Shown piece after piece: positions 54,834 to 63,773 of a stretch of DNA of 64,000 nt (position 1 is the stretch's first letter; every line of letters starts with the position of its first letter). The translations under genes and the position numbers were made by a program. A model generated the notes under the pieces. It made no database searches. It saw only the letters and a program-made list of their open reading frames with translations, and was not told the DNA's origin. Source of the DNA: Deltaproteobacteria bacterium (GTDB lineage Bacteria; Myxococcota_A; UBA796; GCA-2862545); the NCBI GenBank assembly GCA_006226595.1, contig SBGP01000095.1, positions 62,001-126,000 of the forward strand, given 5' to 3'.

Positions 54834-57014
54834 ATGGAGCGCACCGAGCCCCCTACCGAAGTCGTCCTCGTCGGCGGCGGACACAGCCACGTCCAGGTCC
54901 TGCGCATGGCGATGATGGAGCCCTTCGCGGGGGCGCGCCTCACGCTGATCGTCGACGACCCGGTCGCGGTGTACAGCGGCATGGTGCCCGGGGTGATCAG
55001 CGGCCAGTACGCCCAGCACGAGGTCGAGATCGACGTGCGTCCCCTCGCCCGCAAGGCCGGCGCGAGGCTGATCATCGGGAGAGCCATCCGGGTCGAGCAG
55101 GGCCGAGTCCACGTCGAGGGCCGTCCGCCGGTGCCCTACGACCTGTGCAGCGTCAACGTCGGCTCGACGGTCGCGGGACTCGACACCCCGGGCGTTCGCG
55201 CGCACGCCGTCGCGACCCGGCCCATCGCCCGCCTCGTCAGCCGCTGGCGCGAGGAGGTCGCGCGCCTGCGCGACCTGGGCAAGGCCCGCATCGTGGTGGT
55301 CGGCGGCGGCGCGGGCGGCGTCGAGCTCGCGTTCTGCGCGCGGGAGCGCCTGCTCGCTGAGGGCGTCGAGGTCGAGACCACGCTGATCCACGGCAGCAGC
55401 GACCTGCTCCCCGGTCGCAGTCGGGGACCCCGCCAGCGCGTGATCGACGCGATGGACGCGCGGGGCATCGCCCACCGCCAGGGTCGCGTCACTGCGGTGC
55501 ACGCGGACCACGTCGAGGTTGACGGCGAGGACCTGCCCGCGGACGTCGTGTTCTGGGCCACCGGGGCTGCACCACACGGACTGATGCGCGACAGCGGCTA
55601 CCAGACCGACGCGCGCGGCTTCGTGCTCGTCGACGACGACCTTCGCGTCGCACCGGGACTGTTCGCGGTCGGCGACTGCGCCGTGCTCCGCAGCTGGCGC
55701 GAGATCCCAAAGGCCGGGGTGTATGCGGTGCGCGAGGGCCCGGTGCTCGTCGACAACCTGCGCCGGAGCCTCGCCGGGCGCGAGCTCGCCGCCTACAAGC
55801 CGCAGTCCGACTTCCTGGCCCTGCTCAACCTCGGCGACGACACCGCCATCGGCACCAAGTGGGGACGCGCCTTCGAGGGCCACCTGGCGTGGAGGTGGAA
55901 GGACCACATCGACCGCGCGTTCATGGACAAGTTCACCGTCCTCGAGCCCGACGGCGCCCCGTACGCGGCCTTCACCAAGGGCCTGCCGCCCATGCCCGAG
56001 ATGGAGATGGTCTGCGGTGGCTGCGCCGCGAAGGTCGGCCAGTCCTCGCTCGAGCGCGCCCTCGCCGACATGCCCGCGTCCGTGCGCGGTCCCGAGGTCG
56101 TGGTCGGCCTCGAGGAAGGCGACGATGCGGCCGTCATCGCCCACGGGGACGGCCTGCTCGTGCAGTCGGTGGACGTGTTCACCGCGTTCACCGACGACCC
56201 GTGGCTGGTCGGGCGCGTGGCCGCCCTCAACGCGATCAGCGACCTCGAGGTGAAGGGCGCGGTGCCGCGCTGGGCCCTGGCCATCGTCAACATCCCCCGC
56301 GGCGAGCGCGAGGATCGGGTGCTCGCGGACGTGCTCCGCGGCGCGCGCGCGGTGCTCGACCCCGCCGGCGTGGCGCTGCTCGGCGGACACTCGACCGTCG
56401 GTGAGGTGCTCTCGGTGGGGTTCTCGGTGACGGGCACCGCGGCCGACCTGCCCCCCGAGACCGTGGAGCCCGGCCAGCACCTGGTCCTGTCGCGCCCCCT
56501 CGGCACCGGCGTGCTGTGGCGCGCCGACGGCCTGGGCCAGGCCCGCGGTCCATGGATGGACGTCGCCGTCGCCGGCATGCTCCGCGGCAACGGACCCGCG
56601 AGTCGCCTCGCCCGCGAGCACGGCGCCACCGCGCTCACCGACGTCACCGGCTTCGGACTCGCCGGACACCTCGGCTCGCTGTGCCGCCGCCACGACGTGT
56701 CCGCCGAGCTCCGCATGGACGCCGTCCCCGGGCTTCCCGGCACCGAGGTCCTGCTCGCCCGAGGCGTGCGCTCGACCTTCCACGACCAGAACCGGGAGCT
56801 CGCCAAGGCCCTGTCCATCGATAGCGAGGCCGCGCGTCACCCGCGCTTCGAGCTGCTCTTCGACCCGCAGACCGCCGGCGGACTGGTCGCGGCAGTCCCC
56901 GCCGACCGCGTCGACGCGCTGCTGTCCGCCCTGCGCGACCTCGGCGAGCAACCCGCGGACATCGGGGTCGTGCAGGCCGCCCGCGAGGACGGGGCTCCCC
57001 TGGCGGTGCGGTGA
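54834..57014 (+). CDS. selD: NADH-dehydrogenase-like/selenide, water dikinase (SelD) fusion
   Basis: A 726-residue fusion. Residues about 8-385 are a pyridine-nucleotide-disulfide oxidoreductase of the NDH-2/FSP1 type with two Rossmann motifs: VVLVGGGHSHVQ at the start and VVVGGGAGGVELAF around residue 160. From residue 390 it is selenophosphate synthetase: C394-GG-C397-AA-K400 (catalytic Cys and Lys region), EEGDDAAVI, TDVTGFGLAGHL and LLFDPQTAGGLV. SelD makes selenophosphate from selenide and ATP for selenocysteine or selenouridine. Such NDH-SelD fusions are known in other bacteria, including cyanobacteria. No selA, selB or selenoprotein gene is visible nearby. The stop overlaps the next start by four bases. 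Confidence 0.92.
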   Translation: MERTEPPTEVVLVGGGHSHVQVLRMAMMEPFAGARLTLIVDDPVAVYSGMVPGVISGQYAQHEVEIDVRPLARKAGARLIIGRAIRVEQGRVHVEGRPPVPYDLCSVNVGSTVAGLDTPGVRAHAVATRPIARLVSRWREEVARLRDLGKARIVVVGGGAGGVELAFCARERLLAEGVEVETTLIHGSSDLLPGRSRGPRQRVIDAMDARGIAHRQGRVTAVHADHVEVDGEDLPADVVFWATGAAPHGLMRDSGYQTDARGFVLVDDDLRVAPGLFAVGDCAVLRSWREIPKAGVYAVREGPVLVDNLRRSLAGRELAAYKPQSDFLALLNLGDDTAIGTKWGRAFEGHLAWRWKDHIDRAFMDKFTVLEPDGAPYAAFTKGLPPMPEMEMVCGGCAAKVGQSSLERALADMPASVRGPEVVVGLEEGDDAAVIAHGDGLLVQSVDVFTAFTDDPWLVGRVAALNAISDLEVKGAVPRWALAIVNIPRGEREDRVLADVLRGARAVLDPAGVALLGGHSTVGEVLSVGFSVTGTAADLPPETVEPGQHLVLSRPLGTGVLWRADGLGQARGPWMDVAVAGMLRGNGPASRLAREHGATALTDVTGFGLAGHLGSLCRRHDVSAELRMDAVPGLPGTEVLLARGVRSTFHDQNRELAKALSIDSEAARHPRFELLFDPQTAGGLVAAVPADRVDALLSALRDLGEQPADIGVVQAAREDGAPLAVR

Positions 57015-57643
57015 GCGTCGAGGCGGCGGCCGAGCGAGCGGTGCGGGTGTACTTCGACGAGCTGTTGCCTCGGTACGTCGACGCCCACTTTCGCGGCGCC
57101 GGCTACGGCCTGGTCCAGGCCATGCTCGCCGACCACGACGCCGACGACGTGCTCAGGCTGCTGAACAACGCAGCGCCCTCGGCACGCGCCCTCGCCATGG
57201 CGCGAGGCGCCGAGGCCCAGGTGGACATCCGCCTCGCGGTCCACGGGCCGTTCTCGGGCCCCCTCAAGTACGGCGAGTTCCGGCGCACCGATACCTGGAC
57301 CTCGGTGATGGGGGGCGTCGACGCCACCGGACACGCCTCGATCTTCGAGGTGGTGCTCTACGCCGACACCCTCGGAGCCCTGCCATCCGAGGCCGTCGAA
57401 CACGAAGTGCTGTTCACGCTCTTCCACGAGATGGTCCACTACTTCGAGAGCTTCCTGCCCGAGGAGGAGCGTCCCCTCGCCGAGCGAGAGAGCGGGCGGG
57501 AGGCCCGCATGACCGCCGAGGAGGCGAGGCGGCGGGACAGCTGGGCGCTCGCGAAGCGCTGGGGCTTCTGGGTAGGGCTCGCGGTGGCGAGCCTGGCGCT
57601 CGCCTTCGCCGTCGCCTGGAACCAGAGCGCTCCGCTTCGGTGA
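57011..57643 (+). CDS. Membrane-anchored protein with HExxH motif
   Basis: A 210-residue protein whose GTG start overlaps the selD stop. H139-E-M-V-H143 inside LFTLFHEMVHYFES is a zincin-type zinc-binding and catalytic motif, and Glu146 might be a third ligand. A single transmembrane helix near the C-terminus (about residues 184-203, LAVASLALAFAVAW) would leave a short tail outside. The N-terminal 130 residues are helical. It could be a small membrane peptidase or a metal-binding pseudo-peptidase. Co-translation with the SelD fusion suggests a selenium- or redox-linked role, but this is inference. Confidence 0.65.
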   Translation: MSVEAAAERAVRVYFDELLPRYVDAHFRGAGYGLVQAMLADHDADDVLRLLNNAAPSARALAMARGAEAQVDIRLAVHGPFSGPLKYGEFRRTDTWTSVMGGVDATGHASIFEVVLYADTLGALPSEAVEHEVLFTLFHEMVHYFESFLPEEERPLAERESGREARMTAEEARRRDSWALAKRWGFWVGLAVASLALAFAVAWNQSAPLR

Positions 57644-57658
57644 AGCCCACGCCGTGGC

Positions 57659-58420
57659 TCACGCCCGGGTGAGGATCTCCGCACCATCCGCGGTGACGAG
57701 CACGGTGTGCTCGGCCTGAGCGGTGAGCTTGCCGTCCGCGGTGATCACGGTCCATCCGTCGTCGAGCATGCGGATGCGACGGCCCCCGAGGCACACCATC
57801 GGCTCGATGGTGAAGCACATGCCGACCTCGAGCACCGGCTGCGGCAGCATCATCTTGTGGTGATGCACGTGCGGTGCCTGGTGCATGCGCCGCCCGATGC
57901 CGTGGCCCCCGAACTCGCGGACCACCGTGCAGCCCTGGCTGGTGACGAAGGCCTCGATGGCCTCGCCGATCACGTTGAAGCGCAGGCCTGGACGCACTGC
58001 GTCGATGCCTACCTGGAGTGCCCGCGACGCCACCTGGACCACGTGAGCGGCCTCGGGCGTGGGCTTGCCGACGACCACGGTCCGCGACGTGTCGCCGTGC
58101 CAGCCGTCGAGGTTGGTGGTGACGTCGATGTTCACGATGTCGCCGTCCCGGAGGATGCGCGGGCCGGGGATGCCGTGGCACACCACCTCGTTGACCGAGG
58201 TGCACACGTGCGCGGGAAACACCTGGTCGTCGACCTCGTAGAGGTACTGCGCGCAGGTCCCGCCCTCGGAGGCGGTGTGGGCGGCGACGAGGTCGTCGAT
58301 CTGCTGGGTGGTGACGCCCGGAGCGACGAGGTCACACGCTGCATGGAGGGTGCGGGCGGCACTGGCGCCAGCGCGCCGCATGCCGTCGATCTGCTTCTTG
58401 TTGAGTCGGGGGATGCGCAT
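57659..58420 (-). CDS. map: Methionine aminopeptidase type I
   Basis: A 253-residue type-1a methionine aminopeptidase. The five metal ligands are visible: the two Asp in IDVTTNLDGWHGDTSRT, the His in EFGGHGIGRRMH, the Glu in FTIEPMV and the Glu in AEHTVLV. It removes the initiator Met from nascent proteins. The size and absence of an N-terminal zinc finger match bacterial MAPs. It stands alone, convergent with the HExxH gene and divergent from the LamG lipoprotein gene. Confidence 0.96.
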   Translation of the reverse strand: MRIPRLNKKQIDGMRRAGASAARTLHAACDLVAPGVTTQQIDDLVAAHTASEGGTCAQYLYEVDDQVFPAHVCTSVNEVVCHGIPGPRILRDGDIVNIDVTTNLDGWHGDTSRTVVVGKPTPEAAHVVQVASRALQVGIDAVRPGLRFNVIGEAIEAFVTSQGCTVVREFGGHGIGRRMHQAPHVHHHKMMLPQPVLEVGMCFTIEPMVCLGGRRIRMLDDGWTVITADGKLTAQAEHTVLVTADGAEILTRA

Positions 58421-58549
58421 ACGACCTCGATAGTCACGCGGCGGGCTGCGGACCCATACCCATCGGGCATGGCAGACGCACGTCAGACCGGCAACAGATG
58501 GCGGCGGCGACCGACGGCCATACCCGGGCTCCACGACAAGGAGCTCAGC

Positions 58550-59344
58550 ATGCGCCACCTCGCCCTGTTCTTGTGCCTCGCCGCTTGTGCCGACGGCGCG
58601 GTCGAAGACGATGCCGTCACCGACGAAGAGACCGACACGGACACGGATACCGACACGGACACCGACACGGACACGGACACCGACACGGACACCGACACCG
58701 ACACCGACACGGACACCGATACCGACACCGACCCGTGGCCAGGCCTCGCGCAGGGTCTCGTGTTCCACCAGCCCTTCGACGGCAACCTGAACGACGTCGT
58801 GCAGAGTGCTCCGGCCAACGGCAGCAGCATCGCGCAGTTCACCTATGGCATCGACGGCATGGCGAACTCGGCCCTGGCGAGCAGCGGGTGCGCGACGCTC
58901 GACAGCGTGCGCTACCCCGGAGGCTCGACCCTCGCGGTGAGCGTGTGGCTCAAGCCCGACAGCACCCTCGACACGAACACCAACCGGCAGGTGTACTCGG
59001 TGTTCGGCTGGGGACCGTGGCAGTTCTTCTACGAGAACGGCGGCTGGTCCTGGGAGGTCTACGAGCACAACCCGCGCAACGTCCGCTTCGGCAGCTACAC
59101 GACGACCGAGAATGCCGGCGAGTGGGTCCACCTCGCGATCAGCGTCCAGTCGAACGACCACTTCCAGATGTGGCGGAACGCCGTGCCCGTCGGCACCTTC
59201 AGCGACATCCCGGTCAGCGTGCAGGAGTACTTCGGCTCGATGTCCGTCGGCTGTGACTTCGCTGGCGCCGTGGACGAGCACCGCGTCTACAACCGCCCGC
59301 TCACGCAGGCGGACGTGAACGTGCTCTACAGCGAGAAGCCGTAG
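58550..59344 (+). CDS. LamG-domain lipoprotein with Thr-Asp stalk
   Basis: A 264-residue lipoprotein (MRHLALFLCLAAC). After a short acidic linker comes a stalk of 17 Thr-Asp pairs, then a concanavalin A-like/LamG beta-sandwich (GLVFHQPFDGNLNDVV, NSALASSGCATLDSV, LAVSVWLKPDS, WVHLAISVQSND, VDEHRVYNRPLTQADV). LamG domains bind glycans or proteins; the stalk would extend it from the membrane. The TD repeat is common on myxobacterial lipoproteins. An SD (AAGGAG) lies before ATG. It is monocistronic by layout. Confidence 0.85.
   Translation: MRHLALFLCLAACADGAVEDDAVTDEETDTDTDTDTDTDTDTDTDTDTDTDTDTDTDTDTDPWPGLAQGLVFHQPFDGNLNDVVQSAPANGSSIAQFTYGIDGMANSALASSGCATLDSVRYPGGSTLAVSVWLKPDSTLDTNTNRQVYSVFGWGPWQFFYENGGWSWEVYEHNPRNVRFGSYTTTENAGEWVHLAISVQSNDHFQMWRNAVPVGTFSDIPVSVQEYFGSMSVGCDFAGAVDEHRVYNRPLTQADVNVLYSEKP
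58631..58732 (+). repeat. 17-copy hexamer repeat encoding (Thr-Asp)17
   Basis: Seventeen units ACCGAC/ACGGAC/ACCGAT-like follow each other without interruption. Copy-number changes keep the frame and alter only stalk length. Third-base variation in the units shows that it is not a recent pure expansion. Confidence 0.95.
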
Positions 59345-59446
59345 CGGCGAGGGGCTCGGGACAGCGGTGGTAATCCCCGCGGGTCGCCGGCGTGAATAGG
59401 GTCTGGCAGCGGCACAAGACGACCCGTGCGGCAGTTCCGTTCGGTC

Positions 59447-59473
59447 GGAGGTGGCCACCAACTCGCCACCTCC
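59447..59473 (+). promoter_or_regulatory. Leader hairpin upstream of cysD
   Basis: GGAGGTGGC and GCCACCTCC form a perfect 9-bp stem around a 9-base loop, 44 bases before the cysD start. The 5' arm contains an SD-like GGAGG. It may be a regulatory leader, but no known sulfur riboswitch pattern is recognised. Confidence 0.45.
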
Positions 59474-59517
59474 ATATCAGGCAACTCCCCCGACCTCCCC
59501 AAGCCCCCGAGATCCGC

Positions 59518-60432
59518 ATGTCCCTCTTGGACCGTCATCTGACGCACCTGGAGCAGCTCGAGACCGAGAGCATCCACATCATCCGCGAGGCTGCGGCCGA
59601 GTTCGACAACCCGGTCATGCTCTACAGCATCGGGAAGGACTCGGGCGTCATGGCCCACCTCGCGCTCAAGGCCTTCGCGCCGGGCAAGCCGCCGTTCCCG
59701 TTCCTGCACGTGGACACGCGGTGGAAGTTCCAGGACATGTACAAGTTCCGGAAGCAGTACACCGACGACAACGGCATCGACCTGCTGGTGCACATCAACC
59801 CGGAAGGCATCGAGCAGGACATCAACCCGTTCGACCACGGCTCGGCCCATCACACCAACGTGATGAAGACCCAGGGCCTGAAGCAGGCGCTCGACAAGTA
59901 CGGGTTCGACGCCGCCTTCGGTGGTGCCCGCCGCGACGAGGAGCGCTCCCGCGCGAAGGAGCGCATCTTCTCCTTCCGCGACAGCCACCACCAGTGGGAC
60001 CCGAAGAACCAGCGTCCCGAGCTGTGGAACATGTACAACACCCGCATCCGCAAGGGTGAGAGCGTGCGCGTGTTCCCGCTGTCCAACTGGACCGAGCTCG
60101 ACGTGTGGCTCTACGTGCTGCGCGAGAACATCCCGATCGTCCCGCTGTACCTGGCCGCCGAGCGACCGGTCGTCGAGCGCGACGGCACCTGGATCATGGT
60201 CGACGACGAGCGCATGCGCCTGCGTCCCGGCGAGAAGCCGGTGATGAAGAGCGTCCGCTTCCGCACGCTCGGCTGCTACCCGCTCTCCGGCGCGGTCGAG
60301 TCCACCGCGGACACGGTCGAGAAGGTCGTGCAGGAGATGCTGATGACCACCTTCTCCGAGCGTCAGGGTCGCCTGATCGACTTCGACGAAGACGGCTCGA
60401 TGGAGCGCAAGAAGCGCGAGGGGTACTTCTAA
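59518..60432 (+). CDS. cysD: Sulfate adenylyltransferase subunit 2
   Basis: A 304-residue CysD, usual length. The PP-loop ATP-pyrophosphatase signature SIGKDSGVM is at residues about 37-45, followed by [26 protein letters not shown] and the typical end [20 protein letters not shown]. Together with CysN it makes adenylylsulfate (APS) from sulfate and ATP with GTP hydrolysis. The stop overlaps the cysN start by one base (TAATG), so the two are co-translated. Confidence 0.97.
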   Translation: MSLLDRHLTHLEQLETESIHIIREAAAEFDNPVMLYSIGKDSGVMAHLALKAFAPGKPPFPFLHVDTRWKFQDMYKFRKQYTDDNGIDLLVHINPEGIEQDINPFDHGSAHHTNVMKTQGLKQALDKYGFDAAFGGARRDEERSRAKERIFSFRDSHHQWDPKNQRPELWNMYNTRIRKGESVRVFPLSNWTELDVWLYVLRENIPIVPLYLAAERPVVERDGTWIMVDDERMRLRPGEKPVMKSVRFRTLGCYPLSGAVESTADTVEKVVQEMLMTTFSERQGRLIDFDEDGSMERKKREGYF

Positions 60433-62294
60433 TGGCGACTGTGGACGCAGCGGCGCAGGACGCGGAGCTCATCCGCACCGACATCAGCGCCTACCTCGAC
60501 AAGTACGAGCAGAAGGAGCTCCTGCGCTTCGTGGCCGTGGGCTCCGTGGACGACGGCAAGTCGACCCTCATCGGTCGCCTGCTGCACGACACCGGCATGG
60601 TCTACGAGGACCAGCTCGAGGCGGTGAAGCGCGCGAGCAACCTCGGTGGCGAGGACGAGATCGACTTCTCGCTGCTCACCGACGGCCTGCGCGCCGAGCG
60701 TGAGCAGGGCATCACCATCGATGTCGCCTACCGCTACTTCTCGACCGACAAGCGCAAGTTCATCATCGCGGACACCCCCGGGCACATCCAGTACACCCGG
60801 AACATGGTGACCGGCGCCTCGACCGCGAACGTGGGCCTGATCCTGATCGACGCGCGCCTCGGCGTGCTCCAGCAGTCGCGTCGCCACGCGACCATCGCCT
60901 CGCTCATCGGCATTCCGCACCTCGCCGTGTGCGTGAACAAGATGGACCTCACGAACTTCGACCAGGACGGCTTCAACGCCATCCGCGACGAGTTCATGGA
61001 GTTCGCGAAGGACCTGCGGTTCAAGGACGTCACGTTCTTCCCGATCTCCGCGCTCAAGGGCGACAACATCGTCACCCGCTCCGAGCGCACGCCGTGGCAC
61101 GACGGCCCGCACATCCTCGAGTACCTCGAGAGCGTGCCGGTCTCGGCCGATGCGAACCTCACCGACTTCCGCTTCCCCGTGCAGACCGTCCTGCGCCCGA
61201 ACCTGAACTACCGCGGGTTCGCCGGTCAGATCACCAGCGGCACGATCAAGGTCGGCGACAAGATCATGACCCTGCCTTCGGGCAAGACCTCCAAGGTCGC
61301 GGGCATCGACAAGGGCGACGTGAGCGTGGACGAGGCGTTCTCGCCGCAGTCCGTCGTGATTCGGCTCGAGGACGAGATCGACACCTCGCGCGGCGACATG
61401 TTCGTCAAGGTGGACAACACCCCCGACGTGCAGCGCACCGTCGAGGCCCACCTCGTGTGGATGAGCGAGACCGCCCTCGACACCGAGAAGTCCTACCTGC
61501 TCAAGCACACGACGCAGACCGTGCGGGCCGAGGTCGAGGAGATCGAGTGGAAGCTCGACATGGACACCCTCGAGCGCGTCGAGTCCGCCACGCTGGACCT
61601 CAACGACATCGGCTACGTGCGCATCACCTGCACGCACGCGCTGTACACCGATCCCTACGTCCAGAACCGGGGCACGGGCAGCTTCATCCTCATCGACTCG
61701 GCGACCAACAACACGGTAGCCGCGGGCATGGTCGGCGACCGCAAGTCGCGCCAGGACCTCGAGGACCTGCTCAAGGAAGCGCGCGCCGGCTCGGCCCTGC
61801 CGCCGAAGACCCAGGTGTCGCCGCGTGAGCGCTTCGACCGCCTCGGTCAGCGCGGTGCCACCCTGTGGCTCACCGGTCTGCCGGGCTCGGGCCGCTGGGC
61901 ACTCGCGTACGCCCTCGAGCGTCGCCTGTTCGACGAGGGTCGCACCGCGACCTGCATCTCGCCGAAGGGCCAGGACCTCGACGGCATGATCGCCGCGGCC
62001 AAGGCGGCCACCGAGGCCGGTCTCATCGCCATCTGCGCCTACCCCTCGTACCACATCGCCGATCGCGAGCTGGTCCGCGAGAAGGTCGGTGCCGAGCGCA
62101 TGTTCCACGTGTACGTGAACACCGACCCCAAGGTGTGCCGCGAGCGTCGTCCGAACGCGGACTTCTCGGGCTTCGAGCCCCCGCGCACCCCGCAGGTCGA
62201 GGTGTCGCTGGAGCACGGACGCCTGCTCAAGGCGGTGGACACCATCCTCGACGCGCTCGCCAAGGGCGGGCAGTTCGAGCGGCCCACGCACTGA
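60432..62294 (+). CDS. cysN: Sulfate adenylyltransferase subunit 1 with degenerate APS-kinase tail
   Basis: A 620-residue CysN-CysC fusion. The N-terminal 450 residues are the GTPase subunit: GSVDDGKSTLIGRLL (P-loop), GITIDVAYRYFST, DTPGHIQYTRNM and NKMDL. Residues from about 475 correspond to the CysC (APS kinase) domain of NodQ-type fusions, but its P-loop reads G482-L-P-G-S-G-R488-W: the essential Lys is Arg and the Ser/Thr is Trp. The DGDN-V-R substrate loop is also absent, and the domain is shortened. APS kinase activity is therefore unlikely; the tail may be structural or regulatory. CysD/CysN activity itself appears intact. Confidence 0.92.
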   Translation: MATVDAAAQDAELIRTDISAYLDKYEQKELLRFVAVGSVDDGKSTLIGRLLHDTGMVYEDQLEAVKRASNLGGEDEIDFSLLTDGLRAEREQGITIDVAYRYFSTDKRKFIIADTPGHIQYTRNMVTGASTANVGLILIDARLGVLQQSRRHATIASLIGIPHLAVCVNKMDLTNFDQDGFNAIRDEFMEFAKDLRFKDVTFFPISALKGDNIVTRSERTPWHDGPHILEYLESVPVSADANLTDFRFPVQTVLRPNLNYRGFAGQITSGTIKVGDKIMTLPSGKTSKVAGIDKGDVSVDEAFSPQSVVIRLEDEIDTSRGDMFVKVDNTPDVQRTVEAHLVWMSETALDTEKSYLLKHTTQTVRAEVEEIEWKLDMDTLERVESATLDLNDIGYVRITCTHALYTDPYVQNRGTGSFILIDSATNNTVAAGMVGDRKSRQDLEDLLKEARAGSALPPKTQVSPRERFDRLGQRGATLWLTGLPGSGRWALAYALERRLFDEGRTATCISPKGQDLDGMIAAAKAATEAGLIAICAYPSYHIADRELVREKVGAERMFHVYVNTDPKVCRERRPNADFSGFEPPRTPQVEVSLEHGRLLKAVDTILDALAKGGQFERPTH

Positions 62295-62342
62295 CGGGTG
62301 GCGCGGCCCGCCCGCGCCCTCCACGGCCCGAGGAGGACGGCG

Positions 62343-62726
62343 ATGACGATCCTGCCCCTCCTCGTGCTCGCCGCGATGCTCGGCTGCGCGCCGGGCATCC
62401 CGGACACCGCCGTCGCGCAGCTCGGCGAGCAGCTGTGCGCCATCGGTCACCCGAAGGCGACCTGCCAGGCGGGCCGCGTCGTCGGCGAGAGCCACGGTCC
62501 CCTCTCCTTCGGCAAGAGCAAGGAGCGGTGGATCGACGTGGGCGTCGCCTACGAGCTCGACGCCGAGCCGCACGAGATGACGATTCGCGTGCACGTGAAG
62601 AAGCTCTCGCCGTGTCGCGTGCGGACCTCGGTGGTCGCCGACGACGGCCCTGCGGCCGTGCTCCTCGACAACCCGGTGACGAGCAAGCTCGCCGGAGACG
62701 CGATCTGCAAGCGCCTGGGTGGGTGA
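62343..62726 (+). CDS. Small lipoprotein
   Basis: A 127-residue lipoprotein (MTILPLLVLAAMLGC). The mature domain contains four Cys, PLSFGKSKERWIDVGVAYELD and later EMTIRVHVKKLSPCRVRT, a beta-strand pattern, ending with AICKRLGG. I do not recognise the family. It follows cysN by 48 bases on the same strand and could be read through from it. Confidence 0.65.
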   Translation: MTILPLLVLAAMLGCAPGIPDTAVAQLGEQLCAIGHPKATCQAGRVVGESHGPLSFGKSKERWIDVGVAYELDAEPHEMTIRVHVKKLSPCRVRTSVVADDGPAAVLLDNPVTSKLAGDAICKRLGG

Positions 62727-62819
62727 GTGTCATTGCCCGTGATGGGCTGTGATTCCGGTTCTCGCGGTCATTCGCGACCATGACTCTGCAAGGCGCCGAC
62801 ACGGTGCCGCGGAGGTCCC

Positions 62820-63038
62820 ATGTCCCGAATGCTGTGGCTCGCTGCCCTCCCCCTGCTCGCCACCCCGCTGCTCGCCCCCTGCCCCGGCGCTCCGCTCGCC
62901 CTCCCGAGCGACGCCGCTCCGGTGGTCCTGTGGATGCCGTCGGGCCTGTGCGTCGAGGGCACGCTCCTGGCCGCCGCCGCCGATCCCGCGTCCACCGAGT
63001 CGGACGCGCGCGCCTGCGACCGGCTGGCCTCCCGCTGA
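62820..63038 (+). CDS. Small exported protein
   Basis: A 72-residue ORF with a long hydrophobic N-terminus (MSRMLWLAALPLLATPLLAPC), which is a signal peptide or a lipoprotein signal with Cys21. The mature part is short, with two more Cys. GGAGG lies four bases before the ATG, which supports it being real. Function unknown. Confidence 0.55.
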   Translation: MSRMLWLAALPLLATPLLAPCPGAPLALPSDAAPVVLWMPSGLCVEGTLLAAAADPASTESDARACDRLASR

Positions 63039-63105
63039 TTCCGCGGGTCCAGGGCCTGACCGAGGCTCCTCGCCGCCTGCTAGTCTCAGTGGGCACGGAG
63101 GCGCG

Positions 63106-63696
63106 ATGAGCTGGGACGACCTCGTTCACGACCTGGAAGAACTCGACACCGGCGACGCCGAGGCCGAGAGCCGGATTCGCGCGCGCTTCGAGCAGGAACA
63201 CGCCGTGCTCGTGCTCGACATGTCGGGCTTCTCGCGCATCACACAGAAGCGCGGCATCGTCGCGTTCCTCGCGCTGATCCAGCGCATGCGCACCCTCTGT
63301 GGCCCGCACATCCGTGGCGCCGGCGGGCGCCTGGTCAAGGCCGAGGCCGACAACCTGCTCGCCGTGTTCCCCGACCCGGACGCCGCGCTGACCGCCGCGC
63401 TGGGCATGCACACCGCGTGCGGCGAGGACGCCGTGGACCGCGAGCGCGACGACCAGGTGCGCGTGTGCATCGGCATCGGCTACGGCCCGCTCATCGACAT
63501 CCACCACGACATCTTCGGGGACGAGCTCAACCTCGCGTCCAAGCTCGGCGAGGACCTCGCCGACCCGGGCGAGATCCTGCTCACCCCGTCCGCCGCCAAG
63601 CCCGTGGAGTCGCGTCTGGAGCCGTTCGAGCCCGAGTCACACATCCTCGAGCTCTCGGGACTCAGGCTGTCGTACTGGCGGATCTCCGTCGACTAG
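63106..63696 (+). CDS. Class-III nucleotide-cyclase-like domain protein, degenerate
   Basis: A 196-residue protein consisting mainly of a class-III adenylate/guanylate cyclase homology domain. The first metal Asp is D38 (LDMSGFSRITQKRG) and the second D82 (KAEADNLLAVF; canonical K...GDG). The later FGDELNLASKLGED corresponds to the V-N-x-A-x-R-L motif, with Asn142 kept but the Arg of the transition-state pair replaced by Lys146. It may be weakly active or a regulatory pseudo-cyclase. It has no sensory domain and no obvious operon partner. Confidence 0.75.
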   Translation: MSWDDLVHDLEELDTGDAEAESRIRARFEQEHAVLVLDMSGFSRITQKRGIVAFLALIQRMRTLCGPHIRGAGGRLVKAEADNLLAVFPDPDAALTAALGMHTACGEDAVDRERDDQVRVCIGIGYGPLIDIHHDIFGDELNLASKLGEDLADPGEILLTPSAAKPVESRLEPFEPESHILELSGLRLSYWRISVD

Positions 63697-63773
63697 GCGC
63701 GTGGCGCGCGTTGCGGTCGACGCGCCGCGACGTCATCGTTCGCGCCGGCGATCGCTCGTGCTGAAACCGCAGG

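Noticed and set aside
60429-62594. 721-codon minus-strand frame opposite cysN
   Set aside because: The plus strand encodes clear CysN motifs; the minus frame has no recognisable domain and a His/Asp/Val-biased composition.
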